Shown here: one piece after another, positions 7,396-15,459 of the stretch
How the letters are laid out: the number at the start of each line of letters is the position of its first letter
Numbering within the stretch: the stretch's first letter is position 1
Assembly (NCBI RefSeq): GCF_003148825.1
Contig: NZ_QGGZ01000008.1
Coordinates: 310,001 to 374,000, forward strand
Length of the DNA stretch: 64,000 nt
Source: Streptomyces sp. CG 926
GTDB lineage: Bacteria > Actinomycetota > Actinomycetes > Streptomycetales > Streptomycetaceae
Reading direction: 5' to 3'
Position numbers and translations under genes: made by a program
The notes under the pieces: generated by a model
Told to the model about the DNA's origin: nothing
Databases searched by the model: none
What the model saw: the letters and a program-made list of their open reading frames with translations, nothing else

Positions 7396-8775
7396 CTACG
7401 CTCCCGCTCCCGCACCCGCTCCGGGCACCCCGCAGGCGTCGGCGTCCCCGGCGAGCATGTCGGTCCACATCTTCGGGAAGTCCGGCAGGGTCTTCGCGGT
7501 CGTCGCCACGTTCTCGATCTGCACGCCCTCCACCGCCAGGCCGATCACCGCGCCCGCGGTGGCCATCCGGTGGTCGTCGTAGGTGTGGAACACGCCGCCG
7601 TGCATCCGGCGCGGCCGGATGCGCAGGCCGTCGGCGGTCTCGGTGACATCGCCGCCGAGCCCGTTGATCTCCTTGGTCAGCGCGGCCAGCCGGTCCGTCT
7701 CGTGCAGGCGCAGGTGCGCGACACCGCGCAGCACCGACTCGGAGTCGGCCAGGGCCGCCACCGCCGCGATGCCCGGGGTGAGCTCGCCGACCTCGCGCAG
7801 GTCCACGTCGATGCCGTGGATCTTGCCGGTGCCGGTGAAGACCAGGCCCGCGTCGGTCAGCTCGCAGGAGCCGCCCATCTCGGTGAAGATCCGGCGCAGC
7901 GCGTCGCCCGGCTGCGTGGTGCGGCGCGGCCAGTCCGGGACGGTCACCGTGCCGCCGGTGATCAGGGCGGCTGCCAGGAAGGGCTGGGCGTTGGAGAGGT
8001 CCGGCTCCACGGTCATGTCGCGGCCCAGCAGCGCGCCGGGGGTGACCCGCCACACGTCCTTCTCGCCCCCGGCCTCGGGGGTGTCGACCTGGGCGCCCGC
8101 CGCGCGCAGCATCTCCACGGTCATCCGGATGTGCGGCATCGACGGCAGGTCGCCGCCCACGTGCCGGACCTCGACGCCCTGGTTGAAGCGCGGGGCGGAG
8201 AGCAGCAGCGCGGAGACGAACTGCGAGGAGTTGCCTGCGTCGATCTCGACCGTGCCGCCCTCAAGGGCCCCGCCGCCCAGGACGGTCATGGGCAGCGCGC
8301 CCCGGCCGTCGTCGTCGATCCGGGCGCCGAGGGTGCGCAGGGCGCTGATGACCTGGCCCAGTGGGCGCTCGTAGGAACGCGGGTCGCCGTCGAAGCGGAT
8401 GTCGCCGTCGGCGAGGGTGGCGACGGGCGGCAGGAAGCGCATGACCGTGCCCGCGTTGCCGACGTCCACGGTCGCCGGGCCGTGCAGGGCCGCCGGGATG
8501 ACCCGCCAGGCCTCGCCGCCCGCCCCCGCGCCGGCGGAGCTGGACGAGACGGTCTCCTCGATGCCGACGCCCATCGCGCGCAGCGCGTCGGCCATCAGCT
8601 GGGAGTCGCGCGAGCGCAGCGGGCGACGCACCCAGCCGGGCTCGGCGGCGAGCGCGGCGAGCACGAGGGCCCGGTTGGTGACGGATTTGGACCCGGGCAC
8701 CGTGACGGTGGCGTGGACGGTCCCATCGGCGAGCGGAGCGGGCCAGAGGGCAGGGAGCGCGGGGGTCTCGGTCAT
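7396..8775 (-). CDS. aroA: 3-phosphoshikimate 1-carboxyvinyltransferase (EPSP synthase)
   Basis: Sixth enzyme of the shikimate pathway. It transfers the enolpyruvyl group from PEP to shikimate 3-phosphate on the way to aromatic amino acids. The protein has 459 residues. The substrate-binding motifs are visible: VPGSKSVTNRAL near the N-terminus, GNAGTVMRFLP, and the family sequence YDDHRMATAGAV near the C-terminus. ATG 8775 is preferred over GTG 8784 because it matches the usual N-terminus. It is upstream of rsgA in a two-gene operon. A low-complexity Ser/Gly/Ala insert (SSSSAGAGAGGEA) about residue 80 and a Gly/Ala tail look like neutral expansions. Confidence 0.95.
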   Translation of the reverse strand: MTETPALPALWPAPLADGTVHATVTVPGSKSVTNRALVLAALAAEPGWVRRPLRSRDSQLMADALRAMGVGIEETVSSSSAGAGAGGEAWRVIPAALHGPATVDVGNAGTVMRFLPPVATLADGDIRFDGDPRSYERPLGQVISALRTLGARIDDDGRGALPMTVLGGGALEGGTVEIDAGNSSQFVSALLLSAPRFNQGVEVRHVGGDLPSMPHIRMTVEMLRAAGAQVDTPEAGGEKDVWRVTPGALLGRDMTVEPDLSNAQPFLAAALITGGTVTVPDWPRRTTQPGDALRRIFTEMGGSCELTDAGLVFTGTGKIHGIDVDLREVGELTPGIAAVAALADSESVLRGVAHLRLHETDRLAALTKEINGLGGDVTETADGLRIRPRRMHGGVFHTYDDHRMATAGAVIGLAVEGVQIENVATTAKTLPDFPKMWTDMLAGDADACGVPGAGAGAGA

Positions 8776-8839
8776 GGCCACCACTTTAGTGGCTTCCCCC
8801 GACCCCAGATCTTGATCCCGGCCCCGTCTCAGGGAGCGG

Positions 8840-9553
8840 TCACAGGGCGAGGAGCCAACGGGCGCCGCCGATCAGCGAGCAGAGCGCGACGACGTGGAAG
8901 AAGAGCAGCCACACCACCGGGTGCAGGTGGGTGAGCTGGCCGAGTTGGTCGGCGTCGGAATCGGGTGCCCCGCCGCCCCGGCGCTTGGCCCCCAGCTCGA
9001 AGACCGGTCGGACCCCGCCGAACAGCAGGAACCACACCACCAGGTAGGCGAATCCGGCCTGCACCTCGGCCGGGGTCAGCCAGGAGACCAGCAGGAAGGT
9101 TCCGCCGGTCAGTACCACCGTCAGCGCCCCGTACGCGTTCCGGATCATCACCAGCATCACCAGCAGCAGGGCGGTGGCCGCCCACAGCAGCAGCGTGATC
9201 CGGTGCGCGGACAGCAGCGCCGCCCCGCCCAGGCCGAGCAGCGAGGGCGCCGTGTAGCCGCCCGCGGCGGTCAGGATCATCCCGACCCCGGTCGGCCGCC
9301 CCCGGCTGACGGTGACCCCGCTGGTGTCGGAGTGCAGCCGTATGCCGCTCAGGCGCCGCCCGGTCAGCAGCGCCAGCAGCCCGTGCCCGCCCTCGTGCGC
9401 GATGGTGATCGCGTTGCGCGACAGCCGCCACACGGGGCGGGGCCCCACCGCGGCCAGCGCGACCACACCCGTCGTGATCACCAGCCACAGGTCGGGCGTG
9501 GCCTGTATGCCCGTGAGCCGGTCCCACAGACCGGCGGTCGTGCTGCTGTCCAT
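8840..9553 (-). CDS. M50B-like integral membrane metalloprotease
   Basis: Polytopic membrane protein of 237 residues with the zinc motif HEGGH at the start of the second helix (AITIAHEGGHGLLALLTG). This fits the peptidase M50B-like family, related to site-2 proteases that cut within membranes. About six hydrophobic segments are visible, and the C-terminal part repeats the HPVVWLLFFHVVALC pattern. The second aspartate ligand of classical M50 enzymes is not obvious, so the active-site geometry and substrate remain open. It is transcribed on its own, divergent from the SRAP gene across 53 bp. Confidence 0.75.
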   Translation of the reverse strand: MDSSTTAGLWDRLTGIQATPDLWLVITTGVVALAAVGPRPVWRLSRNAITIAHEGGHGLLALLTGRRLSGIRLHSDTSGVTVSRGRPTGVGMILTAAGGYTAPSLLGLGGAALLSAHRITLLLWAATALLLVMLVMIRNAYGALTVVLTGGTFLLVSWLTPAEVQAGFAYLVVWFLLFGGVRPVFELGAKRRGGGAPDSDADQLGQLTHLHPVVWLLFFHVVALCSLIGGARWLLAL

Positions 9554-9606
9554 AAGGTGGCGGACTCCTTGCGGTGAGGTGCGGGTGGCATGGCAGTGTG
9601 ACAGGC

Positions 9607-10425
9607 ATGTGCGGACGGTATGCGGCGAGTCGTAGGCCCGAGGACCTCGTGGAGGCCTTCGGCATCGAGAAATGGGAGCCGGAGGAGGCCCTGGCCCCCG
9701 ATTTCAACGTGGCGCCGACGAAAGAGGTCCATGTGGTCCTCGACCGTCCCCTCAAAGACGCCTCGCACCCGCGTCCGGTTCGCCAGCTGCGCGTCCTGAA
9801 GTGGGGGCTGGTCCCCTCCTGGGCCCAGAACCCCGACGGCGCCGCCCGGATGATCAACGCCAGATCGGAGACCCTGCACGAGAAGCCGTCCTTCCGCCGG
9901 CCCTTCGCGCAGCGCCGCTGCATCGTCCCCGCCGACGGCTACTACGAGTGGGTCACCGCCCACGACGAACGGCAGCTGGAGGTGGAGGGCAGGAAGAAGC
10001 GGGCCCGCAAGCAGCCCTACTTCGTCCTCCCCTCCGACGGCTCGGTCTTCGCCATGGCCGGGATATACGAGTTCTGGCGCGACCGGACCCTGCCCGACGA
10101 GCACCCGCTCTCCTGGTGGGTGACCTGCTCGGTGATCACCACGGAGGCCGAGTCCGGTCCCCTGGGCGTGGCTCCCGCCGAGGGACCGCGCTCGCTCGCC
10201 GACATCCACCCGCGGATGCCGCTGATGCTGACGCCGGACCGGTGGGACGCCTGGCTGGACCCGGCGAACACCGACACCGAGGGCTCGCTGCGCGAGCTGC
10301 TCGCCCCGCCGCCGGGCGGGCTGATGCGGGCCTACCCGGTGTCCACCGCCGTGAGCAGCGTGCGCAACAACGGCCCGGAGCTGCTGACGGAGCTGGCCGC
10401 GCCGGAGGAGGGCACCCTCTTCTGA
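9607..10425 (+). CDS. SRAP-domain abasic-site processing protein (YedK/HMCES family)
   Basis: Cytoplasmic protein of 272 residues that crosslinks to abasic sites in single-stranded DNA and shields replication forks. The mature N-terminus is Cys2 (MCGRYA), the residue that forms the thiazolidine crosslink. Other active-site residues are present: Asn in FNVAPT, Glu in GYYEW, and His in DIHPRMPLML. An in-frame start upstream (9574) would bury Cys2 and is rejected, because the family needs Cys at position 2. It is followed 19 bp later by a hydrolase gene in the same direction. Confidence 0.93.
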   Translation: MCGRYAASRRPEDLVEAFGIEKWEPEEALAPDFNVAPTKEVHVVLDRPLKDASHPRPVRQLRVLKWGLVPSWAQNPDGAARMINARSETLHEKPSFRRPFAQRRCIVPADGYYEWVTAHDERQLEVEGRKKRARKQPYFVLPSDGSVFAMAGIYEFWRDRTLPDEHPLSWWVTCSVITTEAESGPLGVAPAEGPRSLADIHPRMPLMLTPDRWDAWLDPANTDTEGSLRELLAPPPGGLMRAYPVSTAVSSVRNNGPELLTELAAPEEGTLF

Positions 10426-10444
10426 CCCGGGCAGGATGGGACGC

Positions 10445-11095
10445 ATGACCACGCGTACCCAGAGCGTCGACACCCCGGCGGGCGAGGCCCGCATCACCTG
10501 GCACCGCGCGCCGCGACCGCGGCTCGTGCTCGCCGTGAGCCACGGCGCCGGCGGCGGCATCGAGGCCCGCGACCTCCAGGCCCTGGCCGCCGCCCTGCCC
10601 GCCCGCCGGATCACGGTGGCCCTCGTAGAACAGCCCTGGCGGGTCGCCGGGAAGAAGGTCGCCGCCGCGCCCAAGGTGCTGGACGAGGGATGGCGCGGGC
10701 TGTGGCCGGCGCTCGCGGAGCCCGGCCTGCCCGTGGTCGCGGGCGGGCGCAGCGCCGGGGCCCGGGTGGCCTGTCGGACCGCCGCCGAGCTGGGGGCCGC
10801 CGCGGTGCTGGCGCTGGCCTTCCCGCTGCACCCGCCGGGCCGGCCGGAGAAGTCCCGCGCCGAGGAGCTGACCGGGTCCGGCCGTCCGACCCTGGTGGTC
10901 CAGGGCGACCGGGACCCCTTCGGGCGGCCCGAGGAGTTCCCGCCGCCGGGCGCGCGGGACCCGTACGAGCTCGTGGAGGTGGCGCACGCCGATCACGGCT
11001 TCGCGGTCCCGAAGAAGGCGGACACCACCCAGGAGGAGGCACTCCTGACGATCACCGAAGCGGTGGGGGAGTGGCTCGGGCGGCTTCCCGGGTGA
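10445..11095 (+). CDS. Alpha/beta-hydrolase, KANL3/Tex30-like
   Basis: Small alpha/beta-hydrolase of 216 residues. The oxyanion-hole region is SHGAGGG and the nucleophile elbow is GGRSAGARVA, with Ser about residue 105. The acid lies in QGDRDPFG and the catalytic His in ADHGF. This matches the small dienelactone-hydrolase-like group related to KANL3/Tex30, whose substrates are mostly unknown. It lies 19 bp after the SRAP gene and is probably cotranscribed. The next gene, sigR, has its own promoter. Confidence 0.8.
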   Translation: MTTRTQSVDTPAGEARITWHRAPRPRLVLAVSHGAGGGIEARDLQALAAALPARRITVALVEQPWRVAGKKVAAAPKVLDEGWRGLWPALAEPGLPVVAGGRSAGARVACRTAAELGAAAVLALAFPLHPPGRPEKSRAEELTGSGRPTLVVQGDRDPFGRPEEFPPPGARDPYELVEVAHADHGFAVPKKADTTQEEALLTITEAVGEWLGRLPG

Positions 11096-11143
11096 GGCCC
11101 GCGGGCCGCGGCCGGCCGCACGCCGAAAACCCGTCCGGCGCCC

Positions 11144-11170
11144 GGGAATGTGGCGCCCGCTCCTTCTGTT
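11144..11170 (+). promoter_or_regulatory. Sigma-R dependent promoter of sigR
   Basis: GGGAAT (11144-11149), 18 bp, GTT (11168-11170) is an exact match to the sigma-R consensus GGAAT-N18-GTT. It lies about 50 bp before the upstream sigR start, the position of the autoregulated p2 promoter known in S. coelicolor. Confidence 0.88.
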
Positions 11171-11218
11171 GTCTCGGATGTCGGAACGTACGGGAACTCG
11201 TCGGAGGAGAGGGAGCGC

Positions 11219-12028
11219 ATGACCCAGGTCATCAGCCAGAACCGTCGGCAGGCCGCTGACCTGGACTGGACCGTGCTGCCGGCGCCCAAGCGCAGCTCGC
11301 TTCGGGCGGCGGAGGGCCGGGAAGGTCGACTATTCTCCGATTCGAGCGGATCCGCTTTCGGAGCCGCCACGCTGTCGGAGGAGGTGGGTCCTGTCGCTGG
11401 GACCGACGAAGGCCACGCGGAGGAGACGACCCTGGAGCGCAACGCGCGCTTCGAACGGGACGCCCTCGGCTACCTCGACCAGATGTACTCGGCCGCGCTG
11501 CGCATGACGCGCAATCCGGCCGACGCCGAGGACCTGGTCCAGGAGACGTACGCGAAGGCGTACGCGTCCTTCCACCAGTTCCGCGAGGGCACCAACCTGA
11601 AGGCGTGGCTGTACCGCATCCTGACCAACACCTTCATCAACTCCTACCGCAAGAAGCAGCGTGAGCCGCAGCGCAGCGCCGCGGAGGAGATCGAGGACTG
11701 GCAGCTGGCGCGTGCCGAGTCGCACATGTCGACCGGACTGCGGTCCGCCGAGTCGCAGGCGCTCGACCACCTGCCGGATTCCGATGTGAAGGAAGCCCTG
11801 CAGGCCATTCCGGAGGAGTTCCGCATCGCGGTCTACCTTGCCGACGTAGAGGGCTTTGCGTACAAGGAGATCGCGGACATCATGGGTACACCCATCGGTA
11901 CGGTCATGTCGCGACTGCACCGTGGCCGCCGTCAACTCCGCGGAATGCTGGAGGACTATGCCCGTGAGCGCGGGCTGGTTCCCGCGGGCGCGGGAGAGTC
12001 GAACGACCGGAAAGGCTCGGGCTCATGA
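11219..12028 (+). CDS. sigR: ECF sigma factor SigR (thiol-stress response)
   Basis: ECF sigma factor that turns on thioredoxin, mycothiol and proteolysis genes under disulfide stress. The sigma-2 region contains RMTRNPADAEDLVQETYAKA and sigma-4 contains GFAYKEIADIMGTPIGTVMS. ATG 11219 starts a 269-residue form. A second in-frame start, GTG 11384, lies exactly 55 codons downstream behind a GGAGGAG sequence and gives the usual core protein. S. coelicolor likewise makes an unstable sigma-R' with a 55-residue extension from the induced promoter. The stop overlaps the rsrA start by 4 nt (ATGA), which couples synthesis of sigma and anti-sigma. Confidence 0.95.
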   Translation: MTQVISQNRRQAADLDWTVLPAPKRSSLRAAEGREGRLFSDSSGSAFGAATLSEEVGPVAGTDEGHAEETTLERNARFERDALGYLDQMYSAALRMTRNPADAEDLVQETYAKAYASFHQFREGTNLKAWLYRILTNTFINSYRKKQREPQRSAAEEIEDWQLARAESHMSTGLRSAESQALDHLPDSDVKEALQAIPEEFRIAVYLADVEGFAYKEIADIMGTPIGTVMSRLHRGRRQLRGMLEDYARERGLVPAGAGESNDRKGSGS

Positions 12029-12330
12029 GCTGCGGAGAGCCGCACGAGACAGAGTGCTCCGAGGTCCTGGATCACCTGTACGAGTTCCTCGACCAGGAAA
12101 TGCCGGACAGTGACTGCACGAAGTTCGAGACCCACTTCGGCGAGTGCAATCCCTGCCTGGAGAAGTACGGCCTGGAACAGGCCGTGAAGAAGCTGGTCAA
12201 GCGCTGCTGCGGGTCGGACGACGTGCCGACCGACCTGCGGTCGAAGGTGATGGGCCGGATCGAACTGATCAGGTCCGGTCAGGCGGTGCCCGACCACGAT
12301 GTCACCGCCGACAATCCCGCTCCCGGCTGA
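12025..12330 (+). CDS. rsrA: Zinc-binding redox-sensing anti-sigma factor RsrA
   Basis: ZAS-family anti-sigma factor of 101 residues that binds SigR when reduced and releases it when disulfides form. The sensor residues are C3, C11, C31, H37, C41, C44, C61 and C62, the full set known from S. coelicolor RsrA, including the HxxxCxxC core. The start overlaps the sigR stop. Downstream is a candidate hairpin at 12365-12413. Confidence 0.95.
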   Translation: MSCGEPHETECSEVLDHLYEFLDQEMPDSDCTKFETHFGECNPCLEKYGLEQAVKKLVKRCCGSDDVPTDLRSKVMGRIELIRSGQAVPDHDVTADNPAPG

Positions 12331-12364
12331 CCCGCGTCGGTGACCGGATAGACGAGTGAACAGC

Positions 12365-12413
12365 CGCCCCCGGAAGAGCACTTCCTTCACCCGAATGTGC
12401 TAATCCGGGGGCG
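12365..12413 (+). terminator. Candidate terminator after rsrA
   Basis: Arms CGCCCCCGGA (12365-12374) and TCCGGGGGCG (12404-12413) are perfectly complementary around a 29-nt loop. The loop itself can form a small GGAAG/CTTCC hairpin. It lies 34 bp after rsrA. The long loop makes efficiency uncertain. Confidence 0.5.
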
Positions 12414-12530
12414 TCCGCATGGCCCAAAGCGGAAATGTGGCCCACCTCGCTCCGGGCCCCACCTATTCTCCCCATTCGGCGCCGGCTCGATTCGGCGACC
12501 GGTGTGCACGGCACAGGGGAGGAGAGCGCC

Positions 12531-14072
12531 ATGCGGGCACTTCCGCCGGGGGCGCGCGGATACATCCTGTGCGTCGTCCTCGCGGCCGCCGCGTGCGTCA
12601 CCCCCGCTCTCACGGATTCCGGTACGCCCTGGACGGCCGTCGCCCTGCTCGCCCTGCTCTACCTCGGGTGCGAACTGGCCAAGGTCTGCCCGCTGCTGGG
12701 CAGCCGGGTGCCCGAGGGCATCGGCTCCTTCTTCCCCGTGGTGCTCGCCGCCGTCCTGCTGCTGCCACCCGCCGCCGCCGCGCTCGTCGCGCTGCCCGGG
12801 GGACTCGCGGGGAGCGTCGGCCGGCGGCCCGCCGGGGTGCGCCGCGTGTGGCACGGCGCGCAGCAGGCGACGGCCGCCTGGGTCGCGGGCCGGGCCTACG
12901 GGCTGCTGCACGGCCCGGCCACCCTCGGCGGCGGCCCCTCCACCGGATCCGGGCCCCCCGCCGGACCGGCCGACTTCCCCTTCGCGCTGCTCCCCGCGAC
13001 GGGGGCGGCCGTCGTGTTCTGCCTGGTGCTCACCGCCCTCGACGGCGGCATCCTGGCCACCGCCGAACGCCGACCGGCCGCCACCGCCTGGCGCGGGTCG
13101 GCCGCCTCCTCCCTCGCCCCGTACTGCGTCCACGGCCTCGCCGGGCTGATGATGGCCGTCATGTGGCGCAGCCCCTACGGCCCCCCGGCCGCGCTGCTCG
13201 TCCTGCTGCCGATGTACATCTCCTGCTGGGTCTTCGCCCAGTACCACCGCGAGCGCGCCGCCCACCAGGCCACCATCCGCGCCCTGGTCCAGGCCGTCGA
13301 CATCAAGGACCGCTACACGCGCGGCCACAGCGAACGGGTCGGCCAGGCCTCCGCGATGATCGCCCGGGAGCTGGGCATGACCGAGGACCGCCTGGAGACG
13401 GTGCGCATCGCCGGGATCCTGCACGACGTGGGCAAACTCGGCGTCCCCACCCGACTGCTGCGCAAGGACGGGCCGCTCACCCCCGATGAGCGCCGCATCA
13501 TCGAGCTGCACCCCGAGTACGGGCACGAGATGGTGCGCGGCATCGGCTTCCTCGGCGAGGCCCGGTCCGCGATCCTGCACCACCACGAGCGGGTCGACGG
13601 ATCCGGCTACCCCTACGGGCTGACCGGCGAGCAGATCCCCGTACTGGCGCGGGTGGTGGCGGTGGCCGACGCCTTCGACGCGATGACCTCGACCCGCTCG
13701 TACAGCCGGGCCCGGCCGGTGCCGGTCGCCCTCGCGGAGCTGGAACGGTGCGCGGGGGCGCAGTTCGACCCGTCGATGGTGCGGGCACTGGTCGACGCGA
13801 TCGGCCGGACCGGCTGGCACCCGGTGGTGACCTCGGACGAGGACCTCCAGGTGATCCCGGCCGCCGCCGCCGGCGCGGGGCCGCCGGGGCCCGGCCCACG
13901 GCCGGCGGCCCTGGCCGGGATGCCGGAGCAGGGCTCCCGTCCCCTCGCACCGGCTCCGTCGCCCGGCAGGGTCCCCGCGGTTCCCGGTCCGGCCGGCGGC
14001 TCCGGTCCGGCCGGCGGCCGTGGGCCGGACGCGGACGCCGCGGGGGCGGACGTCGCCGGGGCGGGCGGATGA
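12531..14072 (+). CDS. Membrane HD-GYP domain protein
   Basis: Protein of 513 residues with about six N-terminal membrane segments (roughly residues 10-235) and a cytoplasmic HD-GYP domain. Catalytic features are intact: HDVGKLG with H298-D299, then HHHERVDGSGYPYGL. HD-GYP enzymes cleave cyclic di-GMP or related cyclic dinucleotides, so this could be a membrane-tethered sensor phosphodiesterase. The C-terminal 70 residues are a Gly/Pro/Ala-rich tail of unknown role. GGGGAGGAG precedes the ATG. The stop overlaps the start of a second HD gene (ATGA), so the pair is translationally coupled. Confidence 0.85.
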   Translation: MRALPPGARGYILCVVLAAAACVTPALTDSGTPWTAVALLALLYLGCELAKVCPLLGSRVPEGIGSFFPVVLAAVLLLPPAAAALVALPGGLAGSVGRRPAGVRRVWHGAQQATAAWVAGRAYGLLHGPATLGGGPSTGSGPPAGPADFPFALLPATGAAVVFCLVLTALDGGILATAERRPAATAWRGSAASSLAPYCVHGLAGLMMAVMWRSPYGPPAALLVLLPMYISCWVFAQYHRERAAHQATIRALVQAVDIKDRYTRGHSERVGQASAMIARELGMTEDRLETVRIAGILHDVGKLGVPTRLLRKDGPLTPDERRIIELHPEYGHEMVRGIGFLGEARSAILHHHERVDGSGYPYGLTGEQIPVLARVVAVADAFDAMTSTRSYSRARPVPVALAELERCAGAQFDPSMVRALVDAIGRTGWHPVVTSDEDLQVIPAAAAGAGPPGPGPRPAALAGMPEQGSRPLAPAPSPGRVPAVPGPAGGSGPAGGRGPDADAAGADVAGAGG

Positions 14073-15328
14073 AGGCCCCGGCCGCGTGGACCGTGCGCGG
14101 GGCCGCCGGGCTGCTCACCGGCGCCGCGCTCGGCCACACCCTGTGGCACGGCGTCGACGAGCCCGGCGCCGCCCTGGCCTTCGCCACCCTGATCACCGTC
14201 GGCGAGCTCGCCCGCCGGGACCGCCGGGACCCCCTCGGCCGCCACCCCGCACCGCTCGGCTCCGCCGGATCCCTCGCCTACGCCCTGCTCGGCCAGAACG
14301 CCGGCCAGTCCACCCAGCACGGGGTGCTGCAGACCGTCGCGGTCGTCGTCGCCGCCGTCCTCGCCGGGATCGTCCCGCACATCGCCCGCGGCCGGGGACC
14401 CGCCCTCGACCACCTGTCCCGCCGGGTGCTCACGGTCGCCTTCGCCGCCGCCTGTTTCCAGCCGCTCCACAACTCGGGCCGGCTGGAGCAGTGGGTGGGC
14501 CAAGGCCCGTACCTCGTCGGCTTCCTGCTCCTCCTGCTCGGCCTCACCGCCCTGTGCGACGCCGTGCTCGCCGCCGCGCTCGCCGGGGCCCGGACCGGCC
14601 GGCCGTACGGGCCGGTGCTGCGCGACGAACTGCGCGCCCAGCTCGGCGTCGGCTCGGCGATCTGCGCCACCGGGGTCGTGATGGCGCTCGGCACGGCCGT
14701 CGCGGGCCTGTGGGCCCTGCCCGTCTTCAGCGTCCCCCTGCTGCTGACCCAGCTGTCCTTCCACCGGATCACCGCGATCCGCACCACCTACCGCCAGACC
14801 ATCACCTCCCTGGCCCGCGCCACCGAGATCGCCGGCTGCACCCGCCCCGGGCACTCCCGCCGGGTGGCCGCCCTGAGCTGCGCCGTAGGCCGGGAGCTGG
14901 GCCTGTCGGAGCGGGAGCTCACGGTGCTGGAGTACGCCGCCCTGATGCACGACATCGGGCAGCTCTCCCTCGTCGACCCGGTCCCGGACGGGGCCACGGC
15001 CGGGCTGCCGGGCGCCGAGGCCCGCCGGATCGCCGAGCTGGGCGGGGAGGTGGCCCGGCAGACCGGGGTGCCCGCCGAGGTCGCCGTGGTGGTGGAGCGG
15101 CAGGCGGATCCGTACCGGGAACAGCCCACGGCGGCCCGGATCGTGCGTACGGTGAACGCGTACGACGATCTGGTCGGCGGGAGCCGTCACCCGGGTGGCT
15201 CACTGGCCGCCCTGGAGCGGCTCCGCCTGGGCACCGGGCACGATTACCAGCCGGAGGTCGTGGAGTGCCTGGCAAGGGTTCTGGCCAGGGGCGGACGTGG
15301 CAGAGTGGTGCCCGTCCCACCTGGGTAA
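14069..15328 (+). CDS. Membrane HD-domain protein with degenerate HD-GYP site
   Basis: Protein of 419 residues with several membrane segments in the first 240 residues and an HD domain after them. It keeps an HD pair (ALMHDIGQLS). The HHExxDGxGYP motif of its neighbour is replaced by VAVVVERQADPYREQ, so several metal ligands and the GYP signature are missing. It is probably catalytically weak or inactive, and may be a regulatory partner of the coupled upstream HD-GYP protein. The start overlaps the upstream stop, and the two membrane domains show a similar layout, suggesting duplication and decay. Function is inferred. Confidence 0.75.
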   Translation: MKAPAAWTVRGAAGLLTGAALGHTLWHGVDEPGAALAFATLITVGELARRDRRDPLGRHPAPLGSAGSLAYALLGQNAGQSTQHGVLQTVAVVVAAVLAGIVPHIARGRGPALDHLSRRVLTVAFAAACFQPLHNSGRLEQWVGQGPYLVGFLLLLLGLTALCDAVLAAALAGARTGRPYGPVLRDELRAQLGVGSAICATGVVMALGTAVAGLWALPVFSVPLLLTQLSFHRITAIRTTYRQTITSLARATEIAGCTRPGHSRRVAALSCAVGRELGLSERELTVLEYAALMHDIGQLSLVDPVPDGATAGLPGAEARRIAELGGEVARQTGVPAEVAVVVERQADPYREQPTAARIVRTVNAYDDLVGGSRHPGGSLAALERLRLGTGHDYQPEVVECLARVLARGGRGRVVPVPPG

Positions 15329-15418
15329 CCCATGGGTAATGAGCGGCCGTCCGAGTGGGCATGGTTGGATGCCAGTAAGAGGGACCGTAGGAGTGTCCGC
15401 AAGGCTGCACCGTTGTTC

Positions 15419-15446
15419 CCCAGCGACCGCTGGGAGGTGCCCCCAG
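15419..15446. repeat. Short palindromic intergenic repeat
   Basis: CCCAGC-GACC-GCTGGG (15419-15434) followed by GAGGTGCCCCCAG. This composition recurs between Streptomyces genes. It lies just before the ribosome binding site of the TPR gene and could fold in its leader. Confidence 0.4.
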
Positions 15447-15459
15447 GCAGGCGGGAATC

